From Cherax quadricarinatus (lineage: Eukaryota; Arthropoda; Malacostraca; Decapoda; Parastacidae), in contig NC_091300.1 of NCBI RefSeq assembly GCF_038502225.1, positions 52,091,243 through 52,155,242 of the forward strand: a DNA stretch of 64,000 bases, given 5' to 3'. The translations under genes were made by a program, and so were the position numbers. This document shows positions 53,479 to 64,000 of this stretch, piece by piece. Position 1 is the first letter of the stretch. Each line of letters opens with the position of its first letter. Below the pieces are notes generated by a model. That model did not search any database and was not told the DNA's origin. It worked only from the letters and a program-made list of their open reading frames with translations.

Positions 53479-54675
53479 CTTCTGGAGTTTCATGACAAGG
53501 CAACAGAAGTAAGACACGAGAGAGGCCTTCGACACAGTTCCTCACAAGAGATTAGTGCAGAAGCTGGAGGATCAGGCGTGTATAACAGGAAGGGCACTGC
53601 AATGTATCAGAGAGCACCTGACAGGGAGGCAACAACGAGTCGTGGTACTTGAAGAGGTATCACAGTGGGCGCCTGTGACAAGCGGGGTCCCACAGGGGTC
53701 AGTTCTAGGACCAGTGCTATTTTTTATATATATGAATGACTTGATGGAAGGGATAGACTCTGAAGTGTTCCTGTTTGCAGATGATGTGAAGTTGATGAGA
53801 AGAATTAAATCGGATGAGGATCAGGCAGGACTACAAAGAGACCTGGACAGGCTTTACACGTGGTCCAGAAACTGGCTTCTCGAATTCAACCTTGCCAAAT
53901 GCAAAGTAATGAAGATTGGGGATTGGCAAAGAAGACCGCAGACAGAGTATAGGCTAGGTAGACAAAGACTGTAAACCTCACTCAAGGAGAAAGATCTTGG
54001 GGTTGACCATAACACCGAGCACGTCTCGTGAGGCACACATCAATCAGATAACTGCTGCAGCATATGGGTGCCTGGTAAAACTGAGAATAGCGTTCCGATA
54101 CCTTAATAAGGAATCGTTCAAGACACTGTACACTGTGTATGTCAGACCCATACTGGAGTATGCAGCACCAGTTTGGAACCCACACCTGGTCAAGCACTTC
54201 AAGAAGTTAGAGAAAGTACAAAGGTTTGCAACAAGGCTAGTTCCAGAGCTCAGGGGAATGTCCTACGATGAAAGTTGGAGGGAAATCGGACTGACGACAC
54301 TGGAGGACAGAAGGGTCAGGGGAGACATGATAACTACATACAAGATACTGCGTGGAATAGATAAGGTGGACAGGGACAGGATGTTCCAGAGAGGGGACAC
54401 AGAAATAAGGGGTCACAATTGGAAGCTGAAGATTCAGACGAGTCACAGGGATGTTAGAAAGTATTTCTTCAGTCATAGAGTCGTCAGGAAGTGGAATAGC
54501 CTAGCAAGTGACGTAGTGGAGGCAGGAACCATACATAGCTTTAAGACGAGGTATGACAAAGCTCAGGAAGCAGAGACAGAGAGGACCTAGTAGCGATCAG
54601 TGAAGAGGCGGGGCCAGGAGCTGAGTCTCGACCCCTTCAGCCACAATTACGTGGTACTCACCTAATTGTGGTGAG
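53475..54675 (+). pseudogene. CA-LINE copy M: RT and C-terminus
   Basis: Starts at NLLEFHDKATEV. About 40 bp covering motif A (FLDCRNAFD) are deleted at about 53526. Motif B GVPQGSVLGPVLFF (about 53690) and motif C LFADDVKLM (about 53775) are intact. One frameshift near 53974-54003. The C-terminus 53997-54590 is open. The 3' end carries a small inverted tail piece (TACTCACCTAATTGTGG). Subfamily 2. Confidence 0.87.
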
Positions 54676-54902
<227 letters not shown>

Positions 54903-55004
54903 ACGTTAGACATATAGTGAAATACGCGGCAACAGTTTGGAAACCACGTCTATGTAAAGTAAAAGGACATAAGTGCAACTAATGTGACATTTTATTGTGG
55001 CAAC

Positions 55005-55031
55005 GTTTCGCTCTCCAGGAGCTTTATCAAG
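55005..55031 (-). ncRNA. Degenerate hammerhead-like motif
   Basis: Minus strand: CTTGATAAAG, then GCTC-CTGGA-GAGC (4 bp helix II), then GAAACGTTGCC. The first box departs from CTGANGA and the GTC end is GCC, so it is probably inactive. Confidence 0.3.
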
Positions 55032-55119
55032 GCATTACAAACAATACATGGACACAGAGGGTATATAAAGGCTCAGAGTGAGGTGCAATACTAGTGAGGT
55101 ACCATTTCGATGTTCACTA

Positions 55120-55152
<33 letters not shown>

Positions 55153-55340
55153 GTAATAGTAGTAGTAGTAGTAGTGACAAAAGTAATACAATATGGTAGA
55201 GCAATTAACTCGTACATGAGTAAAAGGATATAAAAGCTATTACTTGGGTAACAAAAATAGTTTGGACAAATACAGAGTGGTAAGAGGCAGCTTGTTTCAG
55301 TGTTCACTCTAATGTGCTTTGTGTAGTATAACAGGAGAGA

Positions 55341-55700
55341 CTATGTGATGGCAGGGTTTACTGTTTTCAGGAGGATTCTTGCTAAGACTTCGGAGATGGT
55401 GAAGCTGCCGTTGTTTTGTTTAATTGTATTTGAAACAGCGATCAGTGCTGATTCGAGGCACTTGCGTCTGCGGAAATTAGTTTCTTTGATCACTAATTGG
55501 GCGTCTCTGAATTTCATGAGATGATTGGTGGAATTTCGGTGTTGTACACAGGCGTTGTTCAAGTTATCGTTCCTACATGCGTAAATGTGTTCATTGAGGC
55601 GGGTGTCGAGGTTTCTTGCTGTTTCACCTACGTAAATCTTGTCACAGCCTCCACAGGGTATAGTGTAAACTCCTGCATTGACTGGTTCGTGGTGCCACAA
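55341..55700 (-). pseudogene. Penelope-like GIY-YIG endonuclease domain
   Basis: 119 codons. GVYTIPCGGCDKIYVGETAR holds the GIY and YIG-equivalent motifs, followed by NLDTRLNEHIYACR and NACVQHRNSTNHL, as in the elements at 28918 and 30301 but clearly a different family. The RT is absent through 5' truncation. The first codons (near 55690) fall in the inverted tail, so the start is artificial. Confidence 0.82.
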
Positions 55701-56227
55701 TAAAATGTCACATTAGTTGCACTTGTGTCCTTTTACTTTACATATTGTCGGTAATTCTACCAACTTTATTACAACCCACGTCTAGCCAAGCACGTAAGGA
55801 AACTAGACAAAGTGCAAAAGTTTGTAACAAGACTAGTCCCAGAGCTTAGGGGTATATCCTACGAGGAGAGGTTAAGGGAAATCGACCTGACGACACTGGA
55901 GACTGGCACATGTATTATGAAACCGATCAGTTTTGAAGATTAACTACAATACGATAGGACGAGAAACCAAGTGATCACAACCCACAATAAATTGTGCACA
56001 TTTTCCCCAAGTGCACCAAAAAGACAATAAGCAAAGACATCATTAGCTATAGAGAAAACATAACAAAAGGCAAAATGAGAGTTTCGTCCAACAAACAGTT
56101 CAGCCAACTGAAAAAGGAGATTAGAAAAAAAATAATGTTCCGAGTCACCACGTACCAGTAAGAAGAGCGTAAGCAGGATAACATGGGAGAAATATGTCTG
56201 ATCAGGAGGGAAACAGAAAAGTGGGCT

Positions 56228-56297
<70 letters not shown>
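56228..56297 (+). repeat. (TAA)n microsatellite
   Basis: About 70 bp of ATA triplets. Confidence 0.95.
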
Positions 56298-56469
56298 TTG
56301 CAGCTAAAGAAGAAACAAATTCATAATCACAATACGGCCTCATCCGACGGAAGACGACTGTCAAGAACTTGGAAGACTGATGAAAGAAGAGGACTCGCTC
56401 ACTGAGGATGTAAAAGAAGCCAGCAGTGATCACAACAAAATTCAGAATGTCTTCATGAGAGAACAGAAC

Positions 56470-56640
56470 ATACTGTAGCAGCTGGTTTGGGAACATGGGT
56501 AAACTGTCCAGAGTTAAAAAGTATTGAAAGCACAGTAGAGAAAGTGGAGAAATTGCTCACAAACCTTGACACAGTTGATGAGCCCGGTTATGATATCACT
56601 TTGAGAAATGAAGGAAGCAGCAGCAGCCATTGAAGAAGCC
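56470..56640 (+). pseudogene. Weak LINE relic
   Basis: STVEKVEKLLTNLDT followed by VDEPGYDIT recalls the EEVKKLLSDLDTSKAMGPD segment before the RT. Decayed. Confidence 0.4.
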
Positions 56641-56844
56641 ACATGCACAAGATTAAATTCATATATTACAAGAATATTATAAAATATTTGATGAAATTCT
56701 CCCTACACAAACGTAATGAAAATGGGAGACGTTAGTGGATTATAATAATTTTTATGGAGAACCACACAGGATGTACAACTTAAACACATAAGTAACGTGA
56801 GAAAACAATACGGATCACCCTCACATACCCTGCGAGTCAGATAT

Positions 56845-57102
56845 TGTGATGAATGGTTTGAAAAACCGACAAGTTGAAGATTGAGACACTTATGCAGCAT
56901 ATTGGAATCTTTATTCAGGAAACGTTTCGCCACACAGTGGCTTCATCAGTCCAATACAAAGAGGAAGGCGTAAGGAGAGGAGGAGTATGAGGTAATCAGT
57001 CCCTCAACCTGGAGTTGAGTCGTCCATCAATCTACAAGATTGATACTGTACACATCGACTCCAGGTTGAATTACCTCATACTTCTCCTCTCCTTACGTCA
57101 GA
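56845..57102. mobile_element. Fold-back Penelope-like tail with hammerhead core
   Basis: The left arm (minus orientation) ends with ACCGACAAGTTGAAGATTGA and holds the hammerhead core. Inner parts repeat inverted: GTATGAGGTAATCAGTCCCT (from about 56986) against CTCCAGGTTGAATTACCTCA (from 57061). A GTCAGA pair near 56836 and 57099 is a possible duplication. Confidence 0.65.
56924..56949 (-). ncRNA. Hammerhead ribozyme-like core
   Basis: Minus strand: CTGATGA, A, GCCAC-TGT-GTGGC (perfect 5 bp helix II), GAAAC. Both core boxes are canonical. Helix III and the cleavage triplet (GTTTCC follows) are not obvious, so self-cleavage is uncertain. Confidence 0.6.
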
Positions 57103-57347
57103 CTGTGTATTAGTCCCAAACCACATTTGCCACGCTAGCAAATGTAATAACAACCCTCAGACATAGTCATTTCTCGAATATCCAACACCAATATTACACC
57201 TAAAAGCACACGAGCAAAAACTGAGAATCAAAAGCTATGAAAACAAAAGATACGGAAAGACAACTGCCAGGTAACTTGTGTTGGAAGATAAAGAAACAAG
57301 AGAAGACATGAATACGAAATGAAATATTTCGGAAAATAAACAATAGT

Positions 57348-57625
57348 TGCGGATCATGATAGTTGCGGATCATGATAGTTGCAGATCATGATAGTTGCAG
57401 ATCATGTTAGATATAACAGTTTCAAACCATGTTAAAGTTTGTTATTAACAGATCATGTTAGCTATGACTGTAATAGGTCATCTAAGACAATATTGCAATA
57501 GATCATGCCAAACATGATACCTTTGATATACCTTTGAAGGGTTTCGAATTTTCCCCTCCTGACAGAATTACAGTGTAGTAACAGATCACGTCAGATATTA
57601 TTGTAACAGATCACGTCAGCCATCA
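57348..57625 (+). repeat. Degenerate GATCATG/GATCACGT repeat
   Basis: Three close copies of GATCATGATAGTTGC (57354-57410) grade into spaced AACAGATCATGTTAG and AACAGATCACGTCAG units. Confidence 0.6.
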
Positions 57626-58110
57626 CATGTTTAGAAGGTGGGCCCAAGAGCTGAATCTCAGAACTCCCATCCTTAACTAGGTAACTACCATGACGATGGA
57701 AAACATCCGTACATTGCAAAACCCATCGCTAACCAACGGAATAAACATATACAACAAACAATAATGCAAGAAAATTAGAGAAAGAGCAAATAGGACAAGG
57801 AAAACGATAAAAAATAAAAATCTAGCTTTTTCAGCCTCCGAAATATAGCAACAGAAAACACTATTATACTATGTGTGTGTACCTCTTTTACAGACTGCCT
57901 CGACAAGACCCCGGAAGCTGCTACAATTAGCACTAAACGTTGGGCGAGGATTCTCTGGATAATTAGGAAAACTAGTTGGTCAGCACTGACGCACCTACAT
58001 GAGTTGTACCTACTGATCTGTTGTGGTGTGATGTGAGCGCTTAGATCGACTCACCTAATTTTGATGAATGAGGTACTTGTTCATCACTTGGGCATTTTTA
58101 TTATGGAAAT

Positions 58111-58136
58111 GGTTCGCCTGTCAGAGGCGTCATCAG
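58111..58136 (-). ncRNA. Hammerhead-like core, left arm
   Basis: Minus strand: CTGATGA, C, GCCT-CTGAC-AGGC (4 bp helix II), GAACC instead of GAAAC. One core substitution. Confidence 0.45.
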
Positions 58137-58314
58137 TCCAGTACAGAGGAAAGATGGTAAAAGATGAGAAGAAGTCTAAGATAATCAGCTACTCTGCCTG
58201 AAGATGCTCAGCCCATCAGTCTTGATAGAAGTACAGTAAATGCACATTATCTCCAGGCTGTTGGACTGATTACCTGAAACTCCTAATCTTCCACTAGTTT
58301 TTCTATGTATTGGA

Positions 58315-58340
58315 CTGACGAAGCCACATGCTGGCGAAAC
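58315..58340 (+). ncRNA. Hammerhead ribozyme-like core, right arm
   Basis: CTGACGA, A, GCCA-CATGC-TGGC (4 bp helix II), GAAAC. Both conserved boxes fit CUGANGA...GAAA. Confidence 0.6.
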
Positions 58341-58582
58341 GTTTCTTCAGTAGATACTCAAGTGCTGCGTAAGTGTCTTATTCATCAACTTGATGTACGC
58401 CATTTCAATTACCTAATATTGTGATGGTTGAGCTCCAGCTGCTGGGCACAGTTTTTGTTCATCGATTTCTCTGTGTGGCTTCCACTCTGCTGTTTTTGAG
58501 CATGGCCTTATCTACTTCTGAATTCCTTCAAACGCGTTTGATAATCACACTGGAGTAGTTATATTGCTATAGGTAAAATCTT

Positions 58583-58783
58583 GTAATAATGTTGGTAGAA
58601 TTACCGACAATATGTAAAGCAAAAGGACACAAGTGCAACTAATGTGACATTTTATTGTGGCAACGTTTCGCTCTCCAGGAGCTTTGTCAAGTCGATAGGT
58701 ATCGGCTTCACAAAGCTCCTGGAGAGTGAAATGTTGCCACAATAAAATGTCACATTAGTTGCACTTGTGTCCTTTTACTTTAC
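58583..58783. mobile_element. Palindromic Penelope-like tail pair
   Basis: Two tails of the 54953 family meet head to head near 58690-58710: AAGCTCCTGGAGAGTGAAAT against CGTTTCGCTCTCCAGGAGCT. AGGTAAAATCTT flanks the unit exactly at 58571-58582 and 58784-58795 (12 bp). Confidence 0.85.
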
Positions 58784-58799
58784 AGGTAAAATCTTACTG

Positions 58800-60340
58800 C
58801 ATCCGGCAACAGCTTAAAGTCTGAAGAGATCTAGACAAGGTATTGGAATCTGAAGGAGAGAACGGAAAGCAACGAAGCTTAGACAAGCAAGAAGAGCTGT
58901 CTGTAAGAAAATGCCAAGAAGATATTGCTTTTCCACTTTCTTTCAGGCAACCATTCTTAGGTACATACGGTATTCACAGTCATCGTCACAAAAGATGATG
59001 ATACCCGCAACCACTAGATAACTTTAGGGATGTTTCCATATATCCATAAAGAAGCAGACACGGATTTACCGTACATGCCAGATATGCAGTGAAGGGAAAC
59101 GAGATACTCAGAGTTAAAGCAAACGACACTCACACGTAACCCTCACTGCAATATCTGCTAAATCATCCCCGAGGGAGTGTGTCCTTGAGTATATGCTGAT
59201 TACCTTCGGTGAGGGAGCACATTCTTGATAGATTCCCGTGTATGAGGTGTCTCCACTTTAGAGCCAGACTCAGACTTTTTAAATATTTTCCACGTAAATA
59301 GTGAGTGGAGCACTGAATGAAGTAGTATCAAGCACCTTTACCAAACTTAATATCCACTGGTAGGTGATGGCGAGGCCTTGGGGATCACGGACCTGTTCGT
59401 GGGGGTCCATGTATGACAGGTCCAACGCTGCTACAAGTGTCAATGGTGCAAGATTACATCTTTTATCTTTTATATCGAATGCAGGTCATACGACTCGGTC
59501 CAGCTCAGGCAACCTTCATGGAACATGGAAAACATGTTGCCTTCCAGGCAGGGAGCCTCTGGGGTCAGGCAACTCTCACTCTCTGCCAGATACGTAAATT
59601 ACTGCTGTCTTGGGTTGGAGAAGGTATGTTTGAACTACCATGCAAACTCAGTTTCACTTAAAAATGCCAGCCATCTTGCAAATTTGAAAGGTATTTTGAA
59701 TGTTTATGAATGTTTGGAAGCTAAAATAAAAAAGAAAATAATACAATCGCAACATTCTCATTTTCATACTAAAAACAGATATTAAGAGAAGTGTGGTTAT
59801 CATGAAATCATTGGCCGTCATTACGATTTTTCAAGTCAACGATGAGTATGAAGAACGACGCATTAACAAGAGTATTTCATGTTTATTTTACAATTTGAAA
59901 GGAACTTTCAAATTGTAAAATTGTACAGTAGGGTAATGCCATTTAAGACTCCAATTGGAAATACAGCCTTAAAAGTTTAATATGTACAATGAAGTGAAGA
60001 AAATATGTAGTGCTGTATATCTTGAGAATTTAAGAGCATCTTACCTGGCATTTACCGAAAGGAAGAAACGTTATATAAATATAATGTAAAAATACACATC
60101 CTATAAAAAATTTATTTTTAACCAAATAATTAGCTGAAAATATTTACCACAAATCCTGGATCGGATGAAAACGTTACATCATATTCTTAACACCCAACAC
60201 TCAATAGTCTCGTCAAACTGGGTAATGAGCGCCGCAATATCCACAAGGGTAGAGGTCGAACTTGAGCGTTATCACACCTTGCGTTATCGAACCTCTCCAT
60301 ATTGTGAAAAGTGGGACAATATTACTACCACAACTCTAGC
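58800..60340. other. No gene recognised
   Basis: Several short frames (59364-59785) lack recognisable motifs. A perfect hairpin lies at 59885-59921. Confidence 0.4.
59885..59921. repeat. Perfect 17 bp inverted repeat, 3 nt loop
   Basis: ATTTTACAATTTGAAAG and its exact inverse are separated by GAA. No T run follows that would suggest a pol III terminator. Function unknown. Confidence 0.7.
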
Positions 60341-60345
60341 GACTA

Positions 60346-60612
60346 CCCATGCAGCATACCTCCTCCACCTGAGTTCCTACCCATGCAGCACCTGATACCT
60401 CCTCCACCTGAGTTCCTACCCATGCAGCACCTGATACCTCCTCCACCTGAGTTTCTGCCCATGCAGCACCTGATACCTCCTCCAGCTGAGTTCCTACCCA
60501 TGCAGCACCTGATACCTCCTCCACCTGAGTTTCTGCCCATGCAGCACCTGATACCTCCTCCACCTGAGTTCCTACCCATGCAGCACCTGATAACTCCTCA
60601 GTCTGTGTTCTT
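60346..60612 (+). repeat. 39 bp minisatellite
   Basis: Six to seven units of CACCTGATACCTCCTCCACC plus TGAGTTCCTACCCATGCAG. Units vary between TTCCTAC and TTTCTGC. One plus frame (60311-60736) reads a repeated MQHLIPPPPEFLP; two minus frames are also open. I see no support for a real gene. Confidence 0.88.
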
Positions 60613-60619
60613 ACTTATG

Positions 60620-61700
60620 AAGAATTTTACCTACTACCTATTTCTTATTCCAGTAAGTATTTGTACAAATGGAACTGTCATCACCACGGCTGATTTCGAA
60701 CTTTACTTTTTTTTTAATCTGGTGGACGAATCCTAACAATGGAATTGAGAATTTTTTTACCAATATATCCCAGCCAGTCTCCTGCCAACCTCTGTATTAT
60801 ATCTTAGTGTTTTTAGAGAACCAACGGCTAACGTCACATTTGTTTTACAGCGATGTATTTAAAGGATAAGAGCACCTATCCTATCTCAATTCAAAGCGCA
60901 GCTCTATAGAATAATTTTATCTCACTTCTTCCCAGGAAGCGACCAACAGTATCTGTTGACATTTAGGTGAGCAGTACGCAACAGTGGGAAGGGAGAGTTG
61001 CCCATACATCTCGACCCTCGCTCAGTTTTGATCCTAAGGTGCTACCGCTTAGCAACAAGCCACTTATTTAGTATACCTTACAAATCTTCTAGCATAACTC
61101 CCAAATTGTTTGCATGTGTCTTCAACGTATCTGGTACCTGGCACTAATTATCCCGCTTGCATACCAGGCAAGACAACAAATCGATTTCCGTGATGAAATT
61201 TTTCTATGGTAACGACAGTCGTGCCTAGCAGCTTCTTGATGCACGAGAGAGTAGACCGGAGGTGGTGGCAAGAACCAGTGCTTCGTGCATACAGGTGAGG
61301 AGACGCCCTCAATCAATATAATCAACTACAACAAAACGCACCTCATCCAGATATTACCACAGTAATGAATCAAGGGATGTACAATATGCTCCAACAACGC
61401 ATATCCAGGCACGTACAGAAGCTTCAAGTCAAAACGCTGCACGCACGAAAGTATACAACACTCATGCACGCACGCATATTACACACACGCAAGCACACAC
61501 ATTATACACACACATGCATGTGCATTTCAAACATTCACATTACATGTGTGGACACGTCAAATTTGCACACTACGCAAATGCGCGCAGGTACATTGCACAC
61601 AAGCACGCCACAACCACGCGCACCATTAATACACAAATGCATCATTAATACATCATTAATACACAAATGCTCTCCCGAACCTAAGTAACGTCAATGCGCC
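60620..61700. other. No gene recognised
   Basis: No motif-bearing frame. 61440-61620 is CA/CG-rich with loose ACACGCA-type repetition. Confidence 0.4.
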
Positions 61701-61739
61701 CGGAGCTCATAATAGATCAAGGACAACAACTAGACAAGA

Positions 61740-61960
61740 CTACAGGTTCGCAACAAGACTGGTGACGGAACTGAGGTTGATGTACAAAGAGGCTGATGAG
61801 ATTTAACCTAACAACACCAGGACAGAGGGCTAAGGAGTCATAATCACAACATACATAATGCTCAGATTTTCAGAAATAGTTGATAGGTAGAGGTTGTTTG
61901 AGGTGCGATAGGGAGCTACATGGACTTATATAGCAGCTTAGAAGGTAGATGAGCTACAAC
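61740..61960 (+). pseudogene. Old LINE relic, C-terminal part
   Basis: YRFATRLVTELRLMYKE matches the QRFATRLVPELRGMSYEE segment of CA-LINE, followed by a decayed VIITTYIML. Confidence 0.6.
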
Positions 61961-62194
61961 GTGAGTTTATAGTTTAGAGATTTGATAAGCGCGTTGATCG
62001 TGAACATTTACCTTTGTTACCCATGAAAATAATGCAACACACACAAAGAAAACAAAGTAGTAATACATCTATGAGCAGAAATAAAACAAAACACAACTAA
62101 ATACTATCATACTAAATTAAAACAATCAGCGTCAGTCAAAACGTCCTACTCAGTTTTTAAAGTAAAAAAAAAAATATATATAAATTTTTCGAGA

Positions 62195-64000
62195 TCCCAC
62201 AGGGGATGGAGTGGTTGCATTAGCCAGATCAATTGAGAGGGTAATTGATGACTTGTCTAGGAATTTAAACTGATAGATTATAGAGGTATGGGTGTTTGTA
62301 GGAAACAATCAGGCTGCAGCATTAGGGTTAAAAACAGCAGTTATTACCGGGATACCTCAGGGATATGTTTAAAAGACAATATTCAAAATAAAGTTGCTAG
62401 TAATGGCAAATCAATTGATCAACAAACAGAGAGAGATAGTAGAGGGCAACGAGTGACTAGCTCCCTTAAGGTTTACTATACAAATAGTAGGAGTCTAAGA
62501 AATAAGATAGATGAGCTAAGATTACTTGCAAGTGTAGGTAATATAGATATTATTGGTATAACTGAGCCCTGGTTCAACCTGAAAGATAGAGAAATGCCTT
62601 CTGAATGCAACATACAGGGTTATTTATAAACTATTCCACACTGATAGGGTCAACAGGAAGGGTGGTGGTGTGGCGATGTATGTCAGAGAAAATTTAAATT
62701 GTTGTCTTAGACATGATATAAGATTAGAAACATCGAACACAGAATCTGTTTGGCTACAGTTTCTCGAGGGACGTGACAAATTAATTTTGGGTGTGATTTA
62801 TAGGTCCCCAAACCTTGATAGGGAGGGCAGTAAGCTGTTATGGGACGAAATTCATAAGGCATCTCGATATGAAAATGTTGTTGTAATGGGAGATTTTAAC
62901 TTTAGACAAATTGATTGGAACAATATGACAGGAAATCTTGAGTCTAGTGACTTTCTTGATACGGTTCAGGATTGCTTTTTAGAACAGGTTGTGGCAGAAC
63001 CAAATAGAGGAAACAATCTGCTTGACTTGGTTCTTGCCAACAAAGATTCACTAATTAATAATCTTGAGGTTAATGATGAGCTTGGAGAAAGTGATCACAA
63101 ATCACTTAGTTTTAATATATCATGGAATTACCCAGATAACTGCAATCAAATCTCTGTCCCAGATTTTCGCTTGGCCGACTTCATGGGATTGAAAAATTAC
63201 CTGGGTGGGCTAAATTGGGATGTCTTGACTATGGGTCAGGTAGGCGATCTTGGTTGCCAATATGACGTTTTTCAGAGCATAGTTCTAGCTGCCCAGACAA
63301 CTTTTGTTCCGAGTAGGGAAATTAGATCTAACAAAAATGATCCCAAATGGATGAACAATAGATTAAAACATCTCATTGGTCAAAAGAGAGGCATATATAG
63401 ACGTATCAAAAGAGGGAATGGGCAGTTAAGAAATCAATATATTCAATTAAAGAGAGAAATAAAGAAAGGAATAAGTAAAGCAAAAAGGGATTATGAGACT
63501 AAGGTCGCAAGGGATTCAAAGATTAACCCTAAAGGATTCTTTCAGGTATATAGAAGTAAGATTAGGGACAAGATTGGCCCACTTAAGAGTAACTCTGGTC
63601 AGATCACTGACAGTGATAAGGATATGTGTGAAATTCTAAATACCCACTTCCTCTCAGTTTTCACCCAGGAAAATACTAGCGATGTTCCTGAAATAATAGA
63701 TTATATAGAACAGGATGATAATAAACTATGTACGATTGCAGTAACTAGTGACATGGTCCTCAGACAAATAGAGAAACTAAAACCTAACAAATCCCCAGGC
63801 CCTGTTGAACTGTTTGCAAGGGTGTTAAAGGAATGTAAAAAGGAACTTAGCATACCTTTGGCTAATCTTTTTAATATATCACTACAAACTGGCATAGTGC
63901 CTGATAAGTGGAAAATGGCAAATGTAATACCTATTTACAAGGCAGGTGACAGGTCCTTGGCTTCGAACTATAGACCAATAAGCTTTACCTCCATAGTGGG
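62195..64000 (+). pseudogene. CR1-like LINE: ORF1 end and ORF2 (runs off window)
   Basis: TGDGVVALARSIERVIDDL (62200-62260) looks like the end of ORF1. ORF2 includes SLKVYYTNSRSLRNKIDELR (about 62464), IGITEPWF (endonuclease Glu), then one frameshift near 62630. From about 62643 the frame is open to the window end: GGGVAMYVREN, GVIYRSPN, VVMGDFNFRQIDW (about 62884), LGESDHKSLSF (about 63084), KPNKSPGPVELFARVL, VIPIYKAGDR and NYRPISFTS. A separate family from CA-LINE and better preserved. RT motifs A to C would lie beyond the edge. Confidence 0.87.

Larger units (their letters stand above)
54953..55772 (-). mobile_element. Penelope-like element with inverted tail, in copy N
   Basis: Minus-strand GIY-YIG part plus tail, with the outer ~75 bp of the tail repeated inverted at the other end (55693-55772). 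AAACCACGTCTA (54941-54952) and AACCCACGTCTA (55773-55784) are the flanking duplication. An (AGT)n run lies at 55127-55180. Tail shared with 39804, 58583 and 23964. Confidence 0.88.
58063..58410. mobile_element. Fold-back Penelope-like pair with two hammerhead cores
   Basis: The left arm (minus) and right arm (plus) each carry a hammerhead-like core and end in ATTCATCAA-type sequence. No protein part remains. ACCTAATTTTG (58053) and ACCTAATATTG (58411) may be the flanking duplication. Confidence 0.6.

Noticed and set aside
55127..55180. Separate microsatellite insertion
   Set aside because: The (AGT)n run lies within the Penelope-like element's tail region, so I treat it as part of that element.
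56228..56297. Poly-Leu frame on the minus strand (56047-56496)
   Set aside because: The Leu run is the (TAA)n microsatellite; the surrounding frame has no recognised domain.

Overview
This window is animal (eukaryotic) repeat DNA. I see no host protein-coding gene, rRNA or tRNA gene that I can defend. The mix of families suggests a decapod crustacean, probably a crayfish: long (TA)n and (CA)n tracts, CR1/L2-like LINEs with (CA)n tails, Penelope-like elements with GIY-YIG nuclease and hammerhead-like motifs, and tRNA-derived SINEs. The taxon call is inference from remembered family resemblance, not from a search.

Layout. 1-5.7 kb: AT-rich DNA with (TA)n tracts that hold three copies of a ~388 bp element with terminal inverted repeats. 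5.7-7.2 kb: an RTE-like LINE 3' end and a non-autonomous repeat sharing its tail. 7.2-9.7 kb: inverted Penelope-like tails and three minisatellite blocks. 9.9-12.7 kb: the first copies of the dominant CR1-like LINE (called CA-LINE here), then eroded LINE relics and SINEs to 15 kb. 15.8-22.4 kb: a long Tx1/L1-like LINE on the minus strand, broken by a SINE and an unidentified insertion. 23.6-28 kb: more CA-LINE copies. 28.6-32.1 kb: a head-to-head inverted pair of Penelope-like elements between one target-site duplication. 32.2-41.9 kb: four more CA-LINE copies, including the best-preserved one, with other LINEs nested in antisense. 42-42.7 kb: the fourth terminal-inverted-repeat element. 43-50.4 kb: LINE and Penelope relics, then DNA with a recurring ~35 bp motif. 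50.9-55.9 kb: another CA-LINE run with a Penelope insertion. 56-59 kb: more fold-back Penelope tails. 60.3 kb: a 39 bp minisatellite. 62.2 kb to the end: a well-preserved CR1-like LINE that runs off the window.

How the parts relate. Most CA-LINE copies are 5'-truncated, all lie on the plus strand, and most start directly at a (CA)n tract that is followed upstream by the tail of another copy. This looks like a LINE that inserts into (CA)n, including its own tails, building head-to-tail arrays. The Penelope-like elements occur mostly as fold-back (inverted) units flanked by a single 9-12 bp duplication, so each unit seems to have inserted in one event. Two SINE/LINE pairs share 3' tails, which points to borrowed retrotransposition machinery. 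Almost every coding frame is broken by frameshifts, stops or insertions.
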